In this document: positions 8,637-16,556 of the stretch, in pieces
How the letters are laid out: each line of letters opens with the position of its first letter
Position numbering within the stretch: the first letter of the stretch is position 1
Source of the DNA: Agrobacterium tumefaciens
Lineage (GTDB): Bacteria; Pseudomonadota; Alphaproteobacteria; Rhizobiales; Rhizobiaceae
Assembly: GCA_025560025.1 (NCBI GenBank)
Contig: CP048486.1
Coordinates: 1,988,001-2,052,000, forward strand
Length of the DNA: 64,000 nt
Direction: 5' to 3'
Translations under genes and position numbers: made by a program
The notes under the pieces: generated by a model
Told to the model about the DNA's origin: nothing
What the model saw: the letters and a program-made list of their open reading frames with translations, nothing else
Databases searched by the model: none

Positions 8637-9523
8637 GCCGCAGTCGCCCGCATGTCGCGGCGGAAATCGGAAGGTGACATGCCGGCGATCTGCCGAAATG
8701 CCTTGTTGAAGGCGCTGACAGAACCGAAGCCGCTTTCCATGGCGATCTGCAGGATATTGTCCTTGCCGGTCATCAGCATCGCCTGCGCGCGGGAAAGCCG
8801 GAGCAGGGTCAGATATTTGATCAGCGTCATGCCGGTGGATTTGCGAAACAGGTTCATCGCATATTTCGGATGCAGCGATGCGGCGCGGGCAATCTCCGTC
8901 GCGTCGATATCGTCGAGAAAATTGGCGGCGATGAAGTCGCACATGCGCACCACGCCGATGGAGGGCGCCATGCCCTCGTCATCCTCCCTGCGTTTGCCAT
9001 TGGCGGCGGATGATATGACGGAGTAGGGTTCAAGGAACATCCGCTCGACCCTGAGCAGCAATTCCTCCACCGCGTGCTGGGCTTTCGCCTGTTCGCCCGA
9101 AGTGACGTAACGAAACCAGCGGCCGAAGTTTTCCGCATCTGCCCGGTCGGTCTCAGCGCTCACCATCGTAGCACCACCCATCAGCAGGCTGGAGACGGTG
9201 GCGGGCAGCCGCATGCGGAAGAAGTGCACCAGCGGCAGATGCGCGCCGGCGTAAAAGGAATCGTCGGAGGAGTGGTCCATCTGGTGCGGCTGGCCACCCC
9301 AGAAGATGCACATCTGGCCGGCATCGAGCGTCAGGTCGTGATCGCCCATGCGATAATGTACCGATCCCGACATCACGTAATTCACTTCCACCTGCGCGTG
9401 CCAGTGAGGCCTGAGCATGATGGGCGGATGATTGTGAAAAAGCTGCAGCGTCGTCGGCATGCCTTCGATGCTGCTTGCACCCGGCTGGTAGAAGGCTCTT
9501 TCAGCAATCTTACTTTCCGCCAA
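8633..9523 (-). CDS. AraC-family regulator (MelR-like) of the adjacent sugar ABC operon
   Basis: 296 residues with an N-terminal cupin (HWHAQVEVNYVMSGSVHYRMG, GGQPHQMD) and a C-terminal double helix-turn-helix (IDATEIARAASLHPKYAMNLFRKSTGMTL and ILQIAMESGFGSVSAFNKAFRQIAGMSPSDFR). The start codon appears to be TTG, with AAGGGA about eight bases upstream. It is divergent from the ABC binding-protein gene across 92 bases and is therefore its likely activator, responding to a sugar. Its stop overlaps that of the convergent AraC gene by four bases. Confidence 0.88.
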   Translation of the reverse strand: MAESKIAERAFYQPGASSIEGMPTTLQLFHNHPPIMLRPHWHAQVEVNYVMSGSVHYRMGDHDLTLDAGQMCIFWGGQPHQMDHSSDDSFYAGAHLPLVHFFRMRLPATVSSLLMGGATMVSAETDRADAENFGRWFRYVTSGEQAKAQHAVEELLLRVERMFLEPYSVISSAANGKRREDDEGMAPSIGVVRMCDFIAANFLDDIDATEIARAASLHPKYAMNLFRKSTGMTLIKYLTLLRLSRAQAMLMTGKDNILQIAMESGFGSVSAFNKAFRQIAGMSPSDFRRDMRATAA

Positions 9524-9615
9524 ATCGATGTTCCCTTTTTACGAGACAGATTTCCTGCCGCCGCTAATGTGCCCATGTTCGCTGAAGAACGGCAATTGAA
9601 AAAGGGAGGTTTTCA

Positions 9616-10887
9616 ATGTGCTTGAAATTTCTTGGCGCGTCTACGGCCATGCTGCTTCTCGCGGCCCCGGCTTTCGCGCAAACAGAAACCGTCACCATCT
9701 GGAGCTGGAACGTCGCGGCTTCCGCGCTGAAATCCACGGTAGAGGGCTTCAACAAGCAGAATCCGGATATCAAGATCGTCGTTGAAGACCTTGGAAACAA
9801 TCAGGTTTTTGACAAGACGCTGGCTGCCTGCGCGGCCGGGGGCGATGGTCTTCCGGATATCGTCACCATTGAAAATTTCGAAGCGGAACTGTTCTGGAGC
9901 CGTTTCCCCGATTGTTTCGCCAATCTGACCGAGCTTGGCTATACGCCTGAGAAACAGGCGCTTTTCCCTGATTTCAAGCGCACGGAGCTGGAGGTTGACG
10001 GTGTCGCCTATGCGGTTCCGTGGGATTCCGGTCCGGTGGCGGTATTTTATCGCCGCGACTTCTATGAGAAGGCAGGCGTCGATCCGGCCACCATCAAAAG
10101 CTGGGATGATTTCATCGCCGCCGGCAAGAAGGTCATGGCCGCCAATCCCGGCACCGTGATGGCGCAGGCCGATTTCAACGGCGATAGCGAATGGTTTCGC
10201 ATGATCGCCAATGAGCAGGGATGCGGTTACTTTTCGACCGATGGCCAGAACATCACCATCAACCAGCCTGCCTGTGTCGCGACCCTTGAAAAGGTCAAGC
10301 AAATGAAGGACGCCGGCATCATCACGGCGGCGATCTGGGATGAGAAAATCCAGGCCAATACCGCCGGCAAGGCCGCCAGCCAGATGTATGGCGCCTGGTA
10401 TGAAGGCACGGTTCGTTCCGGCTCTCCTGATCTTTCCGGCAAATGGGGCGTCTATCTGATGCCGAGCCTGACGGCGGATGGTCCGCATGCGGCCAATCTC
10501 GGCGGTTCGTCGCTGGCGATCAGCTCGACGTCTCAGCACAAGGAAGCGGCGTGGAAATATATCGATTACGCGCTGACCACCAATGAAGGCCAGGTGACGA
10601 TGCTGAAATCCTTCGGCCTCGTTCCCTCACTGCTTTCCGCCATCGATGATCCCTTCGTCAAGGAAAAGCAGGCCTATTGGGGCGGGCAGGCGGTGTGGAC
10701 CGATATTCTCGCCACACTGCCGAAGATCGTGCCGAGCCGTGGCACGGCGTTCCAGTCGGATGCGGATGCGATCTACAAGGCGACGCAGACGAAATATTTC
10801 GCCGGCGGTTATCCCGATGCGAAAGCAGCGCTTGATGATGCGGCCAAGCAGATCGAAACGGCCACGGGTTTGCCAGTCGCGGAGTAA
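9616..10887 (+). CDS. ABC transporter sugar-binding protein (extracellular family 1)
   Basis: 423 residues. The signal peptide ends at AFAQ/TE near residue 22, and the mature protein begins with the family-1 opening ETVTIWSWN. MalE-type features include the central YAVPWDSGPVAVFYRRDFYEKAGVDP and the ligand-site region around GAWYEGT. GGGAGG at 9604-9609 sets the start. It belongs with the two permeases and ATPase at 11402-14191 although 514 bases of repeats separate them. The last 15 codons occur a second time 252 bases downstream in synonymous form (see 11098). Substrate unknown, probably a mono- or oligosaccharide. Confidence 0.92.
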   Translation: MCLKFLGASTAMLLLAAPAFAQTETVTIWSWNVAASALKSTVEGFNKQNPDIKIVVEDLGNNQVFDKTLAACAAGGDGLPDIVTIENFEAELFWSRFPDCFANLTELGYTPEKQALFPDFKRTELEVDGVAYAVPWDSGPVAVFYRRDFYEKAGVDPATIKSWDDFIAAGKKVMAANPGTVMAQADFNGDSEWFRMIANEQGCGYFSTDGQNITINQPACVATLEKVKQMKDAGIITAAIWDEKIQANTAGKAASQMYGAWYEGTVRSGSPDLSGKWGVYLMPSLTADGPHAANLGGSSLAISSTSQHKEAAWKYIDYALTTNEGQVTMLKSFGLVPSLLSAIDDPFVKEKQAYWGGQAVWTDILATLPKIVPSRGTAFQSDADAIYKATQTKYFAGGYPDAKAALDDAAKQIETATGLPVAE

Positions 10888-10924
10888 GCCGGCGGCTGTT
10901 TATGAACCGAACGGGTGCCACAAG

Positions 10925-11047
10925 CTTCTTCTCCCCGCCGGGGAGAAGTCCGCGGCAGCGGGATGAGGGGCGACGGTAGCGATATCCGGAGAGCTTGCCC
11001 CCTCATCCGACCCTTCGGGCCACCTTCTCCCCCTTGGGGAGAAGAAA
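10925..11047. repeat. Rhizobiales-type palindromic intergenic repeat, copy 1
   Basis: The outer arms CTTCTCCCC.../...GGGGAGAAG are self-complementary. Inner arms GGATGAGGGG and CCCCTCATCC pair with each other, and the segment GCGATATCCGGAGAG lies between them. The same element recurs at 11178 and, in variant form, at 16299. Elements of this build are scattered through Rhizobiales intergenic DNA. Confidence 0.8.
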
Positions 11048-11097
11048 TATGCCGCACCGTTTTGCGACGGCACTTCCCCAGAAGCGGGGCCGGGCTT

Positions 11098-11145
11098 GCC
11101 GCAAAGCAGATCGAAACGGCGACGGGGCTGCCCGTCGCGGAGTAA
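11098..11145 (+). pseudogene. Remnant of a second, diverged binding-protein 3' end (15 codons plus stop)
   Basis: The sequence encodes AAKQIETATGLPVAE-stop, identical in protein to the end of the intact gene at 10840-10887. Six of the 15 codons differ and every difference is synonymous (for example GGT/GGG, TTG/CTG, CCA/CCC). There is no start and no upstream homology beyond about 11098. That pattern fits a leftover from a different allele of the same gene, not a recent local duplication. Confidence 0.75.
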
Positions 11146-11177
11146 GCCAGCGGTTAGAACCGGGCGGGTGCCACGAA

Positions 11178-11301
11178 TTTCTTCTCCCCGAGGGGGAGAA
11201 GTCCGCGGCAGCGGGATGAGGGGGCGAGGGTAGCGATATCCGGAGAGCTAGCCCCCTCATCCGACCCTTCGGGCCACCTTCTCCCCCTCGGGGAGAAGAA
11301 A
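11178..11301. repeat. Rhizobiales-type palindromic intergenic repeat, copy 2
   Basis: Same element as at 10925, about 90% alike by eye, with TTTCTTCTCCCC at the left end and GGGGAGAAGAAAT at the right. It sits in the same position relative to the duplicated gene tail as copy 1 does to the real gene end. Confidence 0.8.
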
Positions 11302-11401
11302 TAGGCCGCACCGTTTTGCAAAGGCATTCCCCACATAGGGGCGCGCTCTTTCTGAAGCTTTTCCATTTATCCGGCCCGTCGTCCGGCATATGGAGGTCGT
11401 C

Positions 11402-12262
11402 ATGCCGTCCAGGAACAGGATCGCTTATGCGTTCCTTGCGCCCTATCTCCTGATTTTCGCCACCTTCTGGGTCTGGCCGATCATCAGCTCGTTCATGCTG
11501 TCGTTCCAGAATACCCGCATCAACCCATGGCGGTTTGCGCCCTCCATGAATTGGGGGCGGCTCGTTTCCGATCCGGCCTTTTATAATGCGCTTTATAATA
11601 CGCTGATCATTCTGGTCATTCAGGTGCCCGTGATGATCGCGCTCGCCACTGTCATGGCGGTGCTGTTGAATTCGCCGCTCCTTAAGGCGCGGCCGCTTTA
11701 TCGTTTTGCCTTTTTTGCGCCTGTCGTCGTTGGCGAGGTGGCCTATGCGGCGGTGTTTCGGCTGATGTTCAGCGCCGATTTCGGCATCATCAACAAGCTC
11801 ATCACCTCCGTCGGCCTTTCGCCCATCTCGTGGTTCGACAATGCCAATGCGGCCATGGCGCTGGTCATCATTGCCGTGACATGGCGCTGGGCGGGGTATA
11901 ACGCCATCATCATTCTCGCCGGGCTGCAATCGATCCCCGGCGACGTCTATGAAGCGGCGACGCTGGACAAGGTGAGCAAGCGGCAGCAGTTCTTCCACAT
12001 CACCCTGCCGCTCCTCAAACCCATCATCCTGTTCTGCGTCGTGCTCTCGGTCATCGGCACCATGCAGCTGTTTGCCGAACCCTTCCTCATCACCAACAGG
12101 GGCGGGCCGGGCGGCGGCACGGAGACGCTGGGGCTGTTCCTTTACCGGCAGGGCTTCACTTCGCTCAATTTCGGTTACGCCTCGGCCATTGCCTACACCA
12201 TGGCGGCGCTCGCCATCGCCATTTCACTCCTCAATCTCTGGGTCGGGAGGGAGCCGAAATGA
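11402..12262 (+). CDS. ABC sugar transporter permease (MalF/UgpA type)
   Basis: About 286 residues with six hydrophobic segments. The EAA loop that docks on the ATPase reads DVYEAATLDKVSKRQQFFHITLPLLKP. GGAGG at 11392-11396 favours ATG at 11402; the ATG at 11390 overlaps that ribosome site. It overlaps the next permease by four bases (ATGA), so the two are translationally coupled. It is the first membrane subunit for the binding protein at 9616. Confidence 0.92.
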   Translation: MPSRNRIAYAFLAPYLLIFATFWVWPIISSFMLSFQNTRINPWRFAPSMNWGRLVSDPAFYNALYNTLIILVIQVPVMIALATVMAVLLNSPLLKARPLYRFAFFAPVVVGEVAYAAVFRLMFSADFGIINKLITSVGLSPISWFDNANAAMALVIIAVTWRWAGYNAIIILAGLQSIPGDVYEAATLDKVSKRQQFFHITLPLLKPIILFCVVLSVIGTMQLFAEPFLITNRGGPGGGTETLGLFLYRQGFTSLNFGYASAIAYTMAALAIAISLLNLWVGREPK

Positions 12263-13095
12263 GATCGAAATCGAGATCGCTTTTCTGGCAGAAGATCGCG
12301 CTGCATGCGGCGCTGACACCGCTTGCCATCATCTGGCTGTTTCCGCTGTGGATGATGTTCGTGTTCTCGACAATGCCGGATTACGGCATTTTCAGCCCGG
12401 ATATCGTGCTGGTGCCCTCCACCAACTTCATCGAGAATTTCAATAATCTGCAGGCGGATACCAATTTCCTGCGGGCCATGTTCATCTCGATCACCGTCGC
12501 CGTCATTTACACCGTGCTTTCGGTGTTCCTGACGTCGATGGCCGGCTGGGCGCTGGCGCGTTACCGCTTTGCCGGACGCGGGGTGGTGATCGCCATCATT
12601 CTTGGCACCATCACTTTGCCTTTTGCCGTCGTCGTCATTCCGCAATTCATCATGGTGGCGCGGGAGTTCAAGCTCGCCAACACCTGGGTGGCGCTGATCG
12701 TGCCGCCGCTGTTCAACTCGCTCGGCGTTCTGTTCATGCGGCAATCCTTCTCGATGATGCCGACCGAGCTTTTCGACGCGGCACGGGTGGAGGGCGTCAA
12801 GGAGTGGCAGATATTCCTGCGCATCGCCCTGCCATTGGCGCGGCCCACCATGGCGGCGCTGTCGATCATTCTCTTCCTGGCCTCGTGGAACAATTACCTC
12901 TGGCCGCTTCTCATCAATTCCCGCCCAGGAATGATGACCGCACCCGTGGCGCTTGGCACCCTCATCGGGCTCACCAAAGTGTCATGGGGCGGCATCATGG
13001 CCGGCGCGGTGCTGCTCACCGCACCCATCCTCGTGGTTTTCGTGGCTTTGCAGCGCCACTTCATCGCCGGCATTTCCGCCGGGGCAGTCAAGTAA
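12259..13095 (+). CDS. ABC sugar transporter permease (MalG/UgpE type)
   Basis: 278 residues, six hydrophobic segments, EAA loop FDAARVEGVKEWQIFLRIALPLARP. It starts within the stop of the upstream permease and is followed 10 bases later by the ATPase gene. It is the second half of the heterodimeric membrane channel. Confidence 0.93.
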   Translation: MRSKSRSLFWQKIALHAALTPLAIIWLFPLWMMFVFSTMPDYGIFSPDIVLVPSTNFIENFNNLQADTNFLRAMFISITVAVIYTVLSVFLTSMAGWALARYRFAGRGVVIAIILGTITLPFAVVVIPQFIMVAREFKLANTWVALIVPPLFNSLGVLFMRQSFSMMPTELFDAARVEGVKEWQIFLRIALPLARPTMAALSIILFLASWNNYLWPLLINSRPGMMTAPVALGTLIGLTKVSWGGIMAGAVLLTAPILVVFVALQRHFIAGISAGAVK

Positions 13096-13105
13096 GGGGG
13101 GCCGC

Positions 13106-14191
13106 ATGGCGGAACTTTCGCTCAACAACGTGGTCAAGCGTTACGGCGCGCTGGAAGTGATCCATGGCGCAAATCTCGAGGTGAAAGACGGGGAATTCGT
13201 CGTTTTCGTCGGCCCCTCCGGCTGCGGCAAGTCCACGCTTCTCAGAATGATCGCCGGGCTGGAAGATATTTCCGGCGGCGATATCGTGATCGGCGGCAAG
13301 ACGGTCAGCGATGCCGATCCGGCCGATCGCGGCATCGCCATGGTGTTCCAGTCCTATGCGCTTTATCCGCATATGACGGTGGCGGAAAACCTCTCCTTCG
13401 GCCTTAGAATGAACGGCAACCCGAAGGCCGATACGCAAAAGCGGGTCAACCGCGCCGCCGAAATCCTGCAGATCAACGAGTTGATGGAGCGCCGGCCGAA
13501 ACAGCTTTCCGGCGGCCAGCGCCAGCGTGTGGCCATCGGCCGCGCCATCGTGCGCGAACCGCAGGTGTTCCTGTTCGACGAGCCGCTATCGAACCTCGAT
13601 GCGGAATTGCGGGTGCAGATGCGCGTGGAAATCTCGCGCCTGCACAAGCAGCTCGGTACCACGATGATCTATGTGACGCATGACCAGACCGAGGCGATGA
13701 CGCTGGCCGACAAGATCGTTGTGTTGCGGGCGGGCAATATCGAACAGGTCGGCGCGCCGCTCGATCTTTACGACGACCCCGCCAATCGCTTCGTTGCCGG
13801 TTTCGTCGGTTCGCCGAAGATGAATTTTCTGGAAGCCACCATCGTCGGCAGCAGCGCGGAGGGCGTTACGCTCTCGCTCGACAGCGACCCTGCGGTGCGG
13901 CTGAGCCTGCCGGTCACGGCCGGTTTGAACGAGGGAGCACGGGTCTCGCTCGGCATCCGGCCCGAACATTTTGCCGATGCGGGCGCGGGCGATGCCGATC
14001 TCACCGTTCATGTCGATGTCGCCGAACATCTCGGCAATACCAGCTACGTCTATGCCCGAACCGAAGGCGGCGAGCAGCTTATCATCGAGCGGCCGGAATC
14101 GCGCGATGTCGGCAATCGCGACCGGCTGACGGTCGGCCTTTCCGCCCGCAGGGCTTTCCTTTTCGACAGCAGGGGCGACCGCCTGCGCTGA
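13106..14191 (+). CDS. ABC sugar transporter ATPase (UgpC/MalK family)
   Basis: 361 residues. Walker A GPSGCGKST is at 36-44, the Q-loop is FQSYALYPHM, the signature is LSGGQRQRVAIGRA, Walker B is VFLFDEPLSNLD and the switch histidine is in YVTHDQTEAM. A C-terminal TOBE-type regulatory domain of about 120 residues follows. An open frame runs upstream, but the ribosome site GGGGGG before 13106 and the UgpC start MAELSLNNV set the N-terminus. It energises the importer encoded from 9616. Confidence 0.93.
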   Translation: MAELSLNNVVKRYGALEVIHGANLEVKDGEFVVFVGPSGCGKSTLLRMIAGLEDISGGDIVIGGKTVSDADPADRGIAMVFQSYALYPHMTVAENLSFGLRMNGNPKADTQKRVNRAAEILQINELMERRPKQLSGGQRQRVAIGRAIVREPQVFLFDEPLSNLDAELRVQMRVEISRLHKQLGTTMIYVTHDQTEAMTLADKIVVLRAGNIEQVGAPLDLYDDPANRFVAGFVGSPKMNFLEATIVGSSAEGVTLSLDSDPAVRLSLPVTAGLNEGARVSLGIRPEHFADAGAGDADLTVHVDVAEHLGNTSYVYARTEGGEQLIIERPESRDVGNRDRLTVGLSARRAFLFDSRGDRLR

Positions 14192-14236
14192 ACCCTTTCC
14201 AAAGCACCCAAGACTGATATGAAGGACGAGGATTTC

Positions 14237-16240
14237 ATGACGACCGAACAACCGATCCGCTGGGGCATCATCGGCCCGGGCACCATTGCCAGAACTTTTG
14301 CCGATGGTATCGCCCATTCCCGCACCGGCAGGTTAGAGGCCATCGCCACCCGCAATCCGGACAAGCCCGGCCTTGCCGAGGCCTTCGCCGGTGCGCGCAT
14401 CATCCATGGGTACGATGCGCTGCTTGCCGATCCCGATATCGACGCCGTCTATATCGCCACACCCCATACCGGCCATGCCGAATGGGCGATCAAGGCAATC
14501 CGGGCGGGTAAAAACGTGCTGGTGGAAAAGCCCATCGCGCTTTCCGCCTATGATGCCGACGCCATTTTCCACGAGGCGAAAAAGGCCGGCGTCTTCGCGG
14601 GCGAAGCCTATATGTACCGCCTGCACCCGCAGACGGCGAAACTGCTGGAACTGGTCAAGAGTCGTGCGGTGGGCGATATCCGCATCATCCGCTCCAGCTT
14701 CGGTTTCAACATGGGCGCGTTCCGGGCCGACCACCGGCTTTTCGCCAATGAAACCGCGGGCGGCGGCATTCTCGATGTCGGCGGTTATCCGGTTTCCATG
14801 GTGCGGATGATTGCCGGTGCCGTGGAGGGCAAACCTTTTGCCGAGCCGGAAAAGGTGGCGGGCGTCGCCCATCTCGGCCAGTCGGGCGTCGATGAATGGG
14901 CCTCGGCGGTGCTGAAATTCTCAAACGGCATCGTCGCCGAAGTCTCATGCTCGATCATGGCGGCGCAGGACAATGTGCTGCGCATCATCGGCTCGGAAGG
15001 GCGCATAGAAGTCAAGGACTTCTGGTTCGCCGCCGGCCACAAGGGCGGCACCGGGCGGATCGATATCATCAGGGGCGACAAGGTGGAAACCATCGAGCTG
15101 CCGGAGGATCGCTGGCTTTATTCCTTCGAGGTCGACGCGGCCGGTGAGGCAATCCGCCAGGGTAAAAAGGAATTCGATGCACCCGGCATGGCCTGGGCCG
15201 ATAGTCTCGGCAACTTGCGTGTCATGGACCAGTGGCGGGCTTCCGTCGGACTGGAATACAGCGTCGAAAAGGCGACATCGCGCATCGGAAATATCGCCGG
15301 TGGCAAGGTCGTTGCCGGAAATTCGGTTCCGAAGCGACAGATACCGGGCCTTGCCAAGCCGGCATCCGTGGTCGCGCTCGGTTTCGAATTCTTCCCCAAT
15401 TTCGCCTCCGCATCCCTGACGCTGGATGCCTTTTACGAGGCGGGCGGCAATCTCTTCGATACGGCTTATGTTTATGGTGCAGGAAAGACCGAGGCGATTT
15501 TCGGTGACTGGCACACCAGCCGCAACGTGCCGCGCGAAGAGATCGTGCTGATCGGCAAGGGCGCACATTCGCCGCTCTGCTATCCTGACATGATCGCAAA
15601 GCAGCTCGATCAGTCGCTTGAGCGGCTGAAGACGGATTATGTCGATGCCTATTTCATGCATCGCGATAATCTTGACGTGCCGGTTGGCGAATTTGTCGAT
15701 GCCATGGATGCCGAGGTCCGGCGCGGGCGCATTCGCGGCATTTTCGGCGGTTCCAACTGGACGCGCGAGCGCATGGATGAGGCGGCCGCCTATGCTGCGA
15801 AGAACGGCAAGCAGGCTCCGGCCGCGCTTTCCAACAATTTCTCGCTGGCGGAAATGCTCGATCCCATCTGGGCGGGCTGCGTCGCGGCATCGGACGACGA
15901 GTGGAAGGAATGGCTGCAATCACGCCAGATTCCCAATTTCGCCTGGTCCAGTCAGGGACGTGGATTTTTCACGGACAGGGCAGGGCGCGAAAAGCATGAC
16001 GATGAGGAAATCGTCCGTGTCTGGTATTCCGACCGCAATTTCGTCCGCCGCGACCGGGCAATCGAGCTTGCGCAGAAACTCGGCCGCCACCCGATCCATA
16101 TCGCGCTCGCTTATGTCATCGCCCAGCCTTTCCCGGTCATTCCGCTGATCGGGCCGCGCACGATTGCGGAGCTGGAGGACAGTCTTTCGGCGCTGGATAT
16201 CAGGCTGACGGCCGAGCAGGTGAAGTGGCTGGAGGCGTGA
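14237..16240 (+). CDS. Bifunctional fusion: Gfo/Idh/MocA dehydrogenase + aldo/keto reductase
   Basis: One frame of about 667 residues encodes two complete oxidoreductases. Residues 1 to about 335 are Gfo/Idh/MocA: nucleotide motif WGIIGPGTIA, the conserved VLVEKPIALS lysine segment and the GGILDVGGYPVSM region. From about residue 360 comes an aldo/keto reductase with its catalytic tetrad intact: D and Y in LFDTAYVYG, K in VLIGKGAH and H in AYFMHRDN. ATG at 14237 is preferred over 14219 because GAGG precedes it. It ends the ABC operon. The pairing suggests oxidation and reduction of the same sugar, for example epimerisation through a keto intermediate, with NAD(P) recycled between domains. That is inference. 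Confidence 0.85.
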   Translation: MTTEQPIRWGIIGPGTIARTFADGIAHSRTGRLEAIATRNPDKPGLAEAFAGARIIHGYDALLADPDIDAVYIATPHTGHAEWAIKAIRAGKNVLVEKPIALSAYDADAIFHEAKKAGVFAGEAYMYRLHPQTAKLLELVKSRAVGDIRIIRSSFGFNMGAFRADHRLFANETAGGGILDVGGYPVSMVRMIAGAVEGKPFAEPEKVAGVAHLGQSGVDEWASAVLKFSNGIVAEVSCSIMAAQDNVLRIIGSEGRIEVKDFWFAAGHKGGTGRIDIIRGDKVETIELPEDRWLYSFEVDAAGEAIRQGKKEFDAPGMAWADSLGNLRVMDQWRASVGLEYSVEKATSRIGNIAGGKVVAGNSVPKRQIPGLAKPASVVALGFEFFPNFASASLTLDAFYEAGGNLFDTAYVYGAGKTEAIFGDWHTSRNVPREEIVLIGKGAHSPLCYPDMIAKQLDQSLERLKTDYVDAYFMHRDNLDVPVGEFVDAMDAEVRRGRIRGIFGGSNWTRERMDEAAAYAAKNGKQAPAALSNNFSLAEMLDPIWAGCVAASDDEWKEWLQSRQIPNFAWSSQGRGFFTDRAGREKHDDEEIVRVWYSDRNFVRRDRAIELAQKLGRHPIHIALAYVIAQPFPVIPLIGPRTIAELEDSLSALDIRLTAEQVKWLEA

Positions 16241-16556
16241 AAGACAATGAGGCGGCGGATTTATCCGCCGTCCCATGATATTGGGCAAAAGGTTGCGGCT
16301 TGTTTCTTCTCCCCGCCGGGGAGAAGATGCCCCGAAGGGGTAGATGAGGGGGCTAGCTCTCCATATATCTCGACCCTTGCCCCCTCATCCCGCTGCCGCG
16401 GACTTCTCCCCGCCGGGGAGAAGAAACAAGGGGCATCCGCTCGCTCCAACTGACGAATCTCAGGATGGAGACATCATCTTCCACCTTCTTTCCTCTCCCG
16501 GTGACTGCTAAAGCGTAGGTTCATAAACCTGCAGCCAAACAATCACCGGGGTTCCC
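16241..16556. other. Intergenic region with a palindromic repeat and a short dyad before the peptidase gene
   Basis: 316 bases without a gene. A 132-bp palindromic repeat (16299-16430) fills the first half. The second half holds AGGTT-CATA-AACCT at 16517-16530, a small dyad in the likely promoter region of the following gene. No clear -35/-10 pair is visible. Confidence 0.5.
16299..16430. repeat. Palindromic intergenic repeat, variant copy
   Basis: Both ends carry CTTCTCCCCGCCGGGGAGAAG, itself a perfect palindrome, extended to CTTGTTT.../...AAACAAG so the whole element is one inverted repeat. Inner arms GATGAGGGGGC and GCCCCCTCATC pair. It is related to the elements at 10925 and 11178 but has a different centre. 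Confidence 0.8.

Larger units (their letters stand above)
10888..11401. other. Long intergenic stretch made of two copies of a tail-plus-repeat unit
   Basis: No intact gene. It holds two tandem units offset by about 258 bases: the 3' end of the binding-protein gene, a spacer with shared GGGTGCCAC, then a palindromic repeat and the shared CCGCACCGTTTTGC. The first unit begins inside the real gene (10846). The second begins near 11098 and runs to about 11345. The permease ribosome site GGAGG is at 11392. Confidence 0.85.

Noticed and set aside
10915..11145. Open frame ending in the same 13 residues as the binding protein, read as a second gene
   Set aside because: The upstream part is translated repeat sequence. 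Only the last 15 codons are homologous, so it is a remnant and not a gene.
10925..11301. Possible CRISPR or tandem-repeat array
   Set aside because: Only two units, palindromic, with gene-derived flanks; no regular spacers and no cas genes.
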